From the NCBI RefSeq assembly GCF_000471905.2, contig NW_006500346.1, positions 3,579,747-3,643,746 of the forward strand: 64,000 nucleotides of DNA. The letters run 5' to 3'. This document shows positions 59,601 to 64,000 of the stretch, one piece after another. Every line of letters starts with the position of its first letter. Position 1 is the first letter of the stretch. Source of the stretch: Amborella trichopoda (Eukaryota > Streptophyta > Magnoliopsida > Amborellales > Amborellaceae). Below the pieces are notes generated by a model that saw only the letters and a program-made list of their open reading frames with translations, was not told the origin of the DNA and ran no database searches. The translations under genes and the position numbers were made by a program.

Positions 59601-61377
59601 GTTTTAGGTCCCCCTAAGCTTGTAATACTTCACATGGACATGGCTGTCTATACCTATGAAGACATAATGCGGTTTACTGAGAATTTGAGTGAGAAGTTCA
59701 TTATTGGCTATGGGGCTAGCAGTACTGTTTACAAGTGCATGCTGAAGAACTCCAAGCCATTGGCCATAAAGAGAATTTACACTCAGTATCCTCATAACAT
59801 TCGTGAGTTTGAGACCGAACTTGTAACCATTGGTAGCATCCGGCACAGGAACGTTGTCAGCTTGCATGCCTACTCTCTCTCCCCTCATGGCAATCTTCTC
59901 TTTTATGACTATATGGAAAATGGTTCTCTCTGGGATCTCCTTCACGGTATGTAATGGCAATTGATAATGTTTGCTCCCACTTTCTTTGTAAAGTCCCTGT
60001 TGGTTTCATTTGCATGAATGTGCTGTGTGTGTGTGTGTGTTGGAGGACCGCAAGTTAGTGGGCCATGGGAGGAGGGAATTTGAGCATGTTACATTTTTTT
60101 CTTTAGAGAAAGTGCCGAGGGTTAAACTTATCTCTTTGTGATGGTTTTTTTAATTCTGTGTTCAATGGTTTGAGTTATTTCAGGGCCCTCAAAGAAGGTG
60201 AAACTGGATTGGGATGCTCGGCTAAAGATAGCAGTAGGTGCTGCTCAGGGCCTTGCTTATCTCCACCATGACTGCAGCCCCAGGATAATTCACAGGGATG
60301 TGAAGACCTCCAATATACTTTTGGATGAGAACTTTGAAGCTCATCTCTCTGATTTTGGGATTGCAAAATGCATTTCTTCTGCAAAAACTCATGCCTCGAC
60401 CTATGTGATGGGCACCATTGGTTATATTGATCCAGAATATGCTCGAACCTCAAGGCTGAATGAGAAGTCTGACATTTACAGCTTTGGGATTGTTCTTTTG
60501 GAGCTGCTTACTGGGAAGAAGGCTGTTGACAATGAGGCGAATCTGCACCAACTGGTTAGTATCGTTTTCTTTATTGCAAACAGAAATCCTCCTTGTTATA
60601 GTTGTTTTTCACCGTCTTCTAGTTGGGTTTTTCCTGAGATTTTCATTGGACTCTTTTGAAAATATTGGATTTGCTCAGGGAATTCCATTGAAAATCTCAG
60701 AGACGAATAGTTACAAGTTAAATGTAGCTTGTCAAAGGAGTTGGGAATATGTGAAAAAAGGACAAATAAATGAAACTTAATCTTATAAATTTCCTGTGAT
60801 GATGATATTCTGATACACTTTTTTTTTTGTATATTATCCAGAGTTCAAATGGTTTTATTGTGAACTTAAATGTTGGATAGAGCGAAACTAGAAGAATACC
60901 AGAGTGTCATTGAATGTGTATATTTAAAGATTTTCCTTCATTTTCAATCCACTCTTAGAAATTTGGTATATTTTTTGTTTCTTATTGATGCGGTCTATAA
61001 TGCAGATCCTATCGAAAGCAGATGATAACACTGTAATGGAGTCCGTGGATTCAGAGGTATCTGTGACCTGCACCGACCATAATCTTTTAAGGAAGACCTT
61101 CCAACTCGCCCTGCTCTGCACCAAGTGCCAGCCGTCAGAGAGACCCACAATGCAAGAAGTCTCTCGAGTTCTTCTCTCCCTTCTTCCTCCTCCCCCTACC
61201 TCTACTACCAAGCCTTCCTCAACATCAAGCAGGCTCGTTATGACCTATAGCCAATACATAGATGAGTACTCTGATGTTAAAAAAGAAGCTGTAGCCGGGA
61301 ATTTGACCCACAATAGCACGACTGACCCTCATTGGTTTGTGAGGTTTGGTGAAGTCATCTCTCAAAACACTCTTTGA
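53621..61377 (+). CDS. ERL: ERECTA-LIKE (ERL) leucine-rich-repeat receptor kinase, 27 exons
   Basis: Complete LRR-RLK of the ERECTA family, predicted 986 residues (ERL1/2 are about 966-991). Plasma-membrane receptors for EPF/EPFL peptides in stomatal and organ patterning, acting with TMM and SERKs upstream of the YODA MAPK cascade. Exons: 53621-53717, 53884-54022, then twenty single-repeat exons, almost all 72 bases with one of 69 (54136-54207 to 58615-58686), then 58771-58844, 58922-59053, 59608-59946, 60184-60554, 61006-61377. Features: signal peptide [12 protein letters not shown]; paired Cys at HCSWRGVSC; 20 LRRs; membrane span near 584-608; kinase with [10 protein letters not shown] (660-669), Lys681, HRDVKTSN (Asp778) and DFGIAK (Asp796), an RD kinase. 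[12 protein letters not shown] and the WFVRF tail fit ERL rather than ERECTA. No stop or frame break. Odd donors: GTCGGT, GTGGGG, GTTTCT, and a likely GC donor after exon 24. Confidence 0.95.
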
Positions 61378-62275
61378 CCAATCCATAGAAACCGAATAGG
61401 GGTGGCTCACAGGTTTTGTTGAAGATATAGAGCTTTTGGCTATATAGGATCTGATGGGTAGAAATTTTTGGTTTTTATGTCGAAATTTTACCTGTTGCTT
61501 TAACGTGGGGGTCTCGGAGTGTCACGGGTGGCCTTAATCTGTTCTAATTTTGTAGAATTTACAGATGATTGAAACTCTAATGACTTTTGTTATTTTGGAG
61601 TACATGAAAGAAATTGAACTTGTTTGTAATGATCAAATACAAGAAAGAAAATTGTACTTGTCTGCGGATCAAGTACATGAAAGAAATTCTGCTTGTTTAT
61701 GTTGTGAAAGAAATTCTGCTTGTTTATGTTGTTGGGTGTTGGGTATGGTGGTTGAATTTGGTTTTGTGAATGGTCTCTCGCTCATTTTGTTGTACATAAT
61801 GCCTGAGGCAAGCTGTTTGAAAACCTGCAAGTTTTGCTCGAGAGAAGGGACATCGCAGATATGGAGGGTTATAATGGGGAAGGATATGGCAGATATGATG
61901 CAAGAGATTTTATGAAAGGGAAGTGCTTTTAATATGTGGCCCATCGACTGGCTTTGAGTGGAAGAAATTAAAGAAATTCCAACTCATTAACCCGTGAAGT
62001 GGGAACATTTCAGTCACCTACTCCGGGTTTCCTGCGCCACAAATGCTTGCCCTTCTCCATCACCCACTTCACGTGATCTGTTAGCCCCCCTTTAAATTGG
62101 CCATGAACATTGATTATTGCCCCTTTGCTTGCAAAGAAGTACATTGTACGTCTCGGGTTATTTTTATTTTTTATATCTAAAGATAAATAGAACAAAGTGG
62201 TGGATTAGGATTCGTATAGCCGAGCTGTGATGATGATAATGATATTTAAATCTCGTACCGAATTTTATTTGAGTG
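61378..62275. other. 3' flank of the ERL gene
   Basis: Probable 3' untranslated and intergenic DNA. A duplicated AGAAATTCTGCTTGTTTATG segment at about 61682-61730 gives a small open frame that I regard as noncoding. No clear AATAAA was found near the stop. Confidence 0.4.
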
Positions 62276-62279
62276 ATAT

Positions 62280-62690
62280 TGGGGTAGAATTGCCATTTAC
62301 TCCTTTCGGCAAAGTACCACTTAGATTGAGGACTCCAAAATTCGAAATTTGGATGCTCTCAATAAATTAACCTCCAATAAAAAAAATCGGAGGTCTACCT
62401 TCCTTGCACTAGAAAAAAAGTGTCTTGAGATTGAATATAGACCATCCAAAATTTTATAGACCATCCAAAATTTTAGGTGGTGGGATTTAAGTATTAAAAA
62501 AACTCAAATTTCAATGAAATGGAGGGATTTGAGTACTAAAAACTTAAATTTTAATTTTTTCTTTTGACTATTCATATACTGTTTCCAAAATTTTCAAATT
62601 TAAAAAATCTTACCAAATAGGTCTTTTCACTAAAAGAGTAGAAGTATACTATGCTCTAGAGGGAGCATAGTATGCTGCTGAATATTAGTG
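62280..62690. repeat. Family D repeat
   Basis: Ends in CTAGAGGGAGCATAGTATGC, the terminal motif also seen near 1269 and 13372. It contains the TCCAAAATTCGAAATTTGG block. ATAGACCATCCAAAATTTTA occurs twice in tandem (about 62438-62482). Confidence 0.45.
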
Positions 62691-62749
62691 CCTATTATTC
62701 TATTATTCCATTATTCTGGGATGAAGTTTCTATAAAGCATGTGCTTAAT

Positions 62750-63125
62750 TAAAACAAAATAAATCCTCATCTCAAATTCTTGTCTAAAAGTACTTTCAAC
62801 AATGGAAATTTTTATGATGGCTCAAAAATCAATTTCCAACACTGACAATAAAATATGAAACTAAAAAAGTATTAAGATCTTGTGTAGATCTATTAACACT
62901 CTTTTTTTGGTGAAATACCTGATTTAGATAATTTCTTACAATATATACTATTTTTAGATCTTGAAATTCTAATTTTTTTTCACAACCATAACGTTCAAGC
63001 AAAGGAGTTCAAGCAAAGAAGCAAAAGTTTTCCAACACTTGATTACAATTTTCGATGAGCTTTTGAGGTGAGGCTTTTACTTATTTTGATAGGGCTGCAG
63101 CCCTATCAAACCATTTTCCATTTTT
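62750..63125 (-). repeat. Family A-like MITE, strongly diverged
   Basis: Internal blocks follow the family order in reverse (GATCTATTAACACTC, a TAGATAATTTCTTACAATAT block, GAGGTGAGGCTTTTACTT arm). The ends are worn. A GGGCTGCAGCCC palindrome lies at about 63092-63103. Confidence 0.45.
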
Positions 63126-63149
63126 CTGAAAGGTCTTAAATAGTTGGGC

Positions 63150-63290
63150 CTGTGGCTTTATGATATTGGGTCGAATTGCACCTCAAAACCCCCTTGGAAA
63201 TTGCGGTTCTGTTACCCGTATGGTTTTCTAGCCGACAGTTTTGAGGTGTGGCTTTATAAGCTGCAGGCCTACAAAATATTTTCCCCTCTT
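63150..63290. repeat. Small fold-back fragment
   Basis: TTGCACCTCAAAAC at 63176-63189 and GTTTTGAGGTGTGGC at 63238-63252 are inverted copies around about 50 unrelated bases. GGCCTGTGGCTTTATGA and GTGGCTTTATAAGC show that the outer parts are also related. Confidence 0.4.
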
Positions 63291-63599
63291 TGGAATCGTA
63301 AATGGCCAGAGCATATGATATGCTCCCAAGGGAACAAATTGTTCATCTGCTTCATTTACCCTGCAAGATTTTTGGGATCTGAAAATTTAGGATCTTTTCA
63401 ATATCATTAGATAATTGTTTTTTTAAAAAAAGAAATTGGTTTTGAGCTCTTATAACTCTTAAACATGTGCCGATAATTGGGCGGCTCATAGAGTGTCTAC
63501 TAAAATTATCGGAGTTAAGTCTCTAGGTAGTAGAGGATACATCCTCAAAATATGGGGTCCAAAAACAAGAGATCATCTACAAAGCGACTATCTACCTTT

Positions 63600-63994
63600 G
63601 GAAAAAGTTTATATAAGGTCGAAACCTTAAAATATAGAATTACAGAGGCACTTAAAATATACATTGAAGAATGTTGTTTTAATGTTAAAAGATCCTCTAA
63701 TAGGTCATCTCAACATTTAGATGTATAAATATAAAAAAAAATTAAAAATTGAGTCTCATAAATAGTGCATCTTGCAACACATTATCTAGACCGTCCATTT
63801 TTAAAATTTTCACATGTTTATAGATCTACTTGATTTTAACCGCTTTTGAAGTTTTAAATTTTATAATTAGATATGAAAATAGATTTTCAGTTAATCCTAA
63901 TAAATTTTTATATCAAAATTGCATGTTATGATAAAATTTGGAGGTACATCTTAATTGGATTGTTTAAGGTTGCAACCGTAAAGAAACCACACCT
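63600..63994 (+). repeat. Family A MITE at the window edge
   Basis: Begins GGAAAAAGTTTATATAAGG and ends GTAAAGAAACCACACCT. TCTACCTTT precedes it, and the window stops inside TTTACC, the start of the expected 9-bp copy. Full internal blocks are present. Confidence 0.75.
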
Positions 63995-64000
63995 TTTACC

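Overview
The window is nuclear DNA of a flowering plant. It is AT-rich and dense in transposon debris. Its intact or near-intact genes carry GT-AG introns and are unmistakable plant families: VMS1/ANKZF1, a triose-phosphate/nucleotide-sugar translocator, and an ERECTA-LIKE receptor kinase. CT/GA-rich leaders, L1 and RTE LINEs and short inverted-repeat elements fit an angiosperm. I cannot name the species. There are two assembly gaps (22587-22629 and 50627-50798).

Layout. 1-1300: short inverted-repeat elements up to the promoter of gene 1. 1364-9847 (+): a seven-exon VMS1/ANKZF1 gene for ribosome-associated quality control. Its fourth exon contains an apparent reading-frame break, intron 5 holds an antisense RTE LINE fragment and intron 6 an inverted-repeat element. 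10000-14700: a belt of short inverted-repeat elements, some nested. 15300-17349 (+): a single-exon Golgi-type nucleotide-sugar/phosphate translocator, preceded by a leader region with repeated tiny ORFs. 18600-33200: repeats, including a tandemly duplicated unit of about 1.25 kb whose first copy was split by a decayed L1 LINE with RNase H (23929-29700), and a dead CCCH zinc-finger copy on the minus strand (31824-32754). 33200-51400: gene-poor, with a gag-pol-less LTR element (35124-36683), a tRNA-derived SINE, a 1.2 kb fold-back element (43631-44826) and many copies of one MITE family. 52440-61377 (+): a complete 27-exon ERECTA-LIKE receptor kinase predicting 986 residues. 61378-64000: 3' flank and more MITE copies.

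The three genes act in unrelated processes: clearing stalled translation products, Golgi transport, and cell-surface signalling for stomatal and organ patterning. Nothing suggests they work together. The most distinctive content is repeat biology. One MITE family (family A below) occurs roughly twenty times, with imperfect TIRs and 9-bp target duplications at several copies, which points to mobilisation by a Mutator-like transposase. An LTR element carries four short hairpins with a constant loop and covarying stems. The large fold-back element is built from palindromic modules.

All exon boundaries were read by eye from splice signals and reading-frame continuity. No alignment or database search was run.
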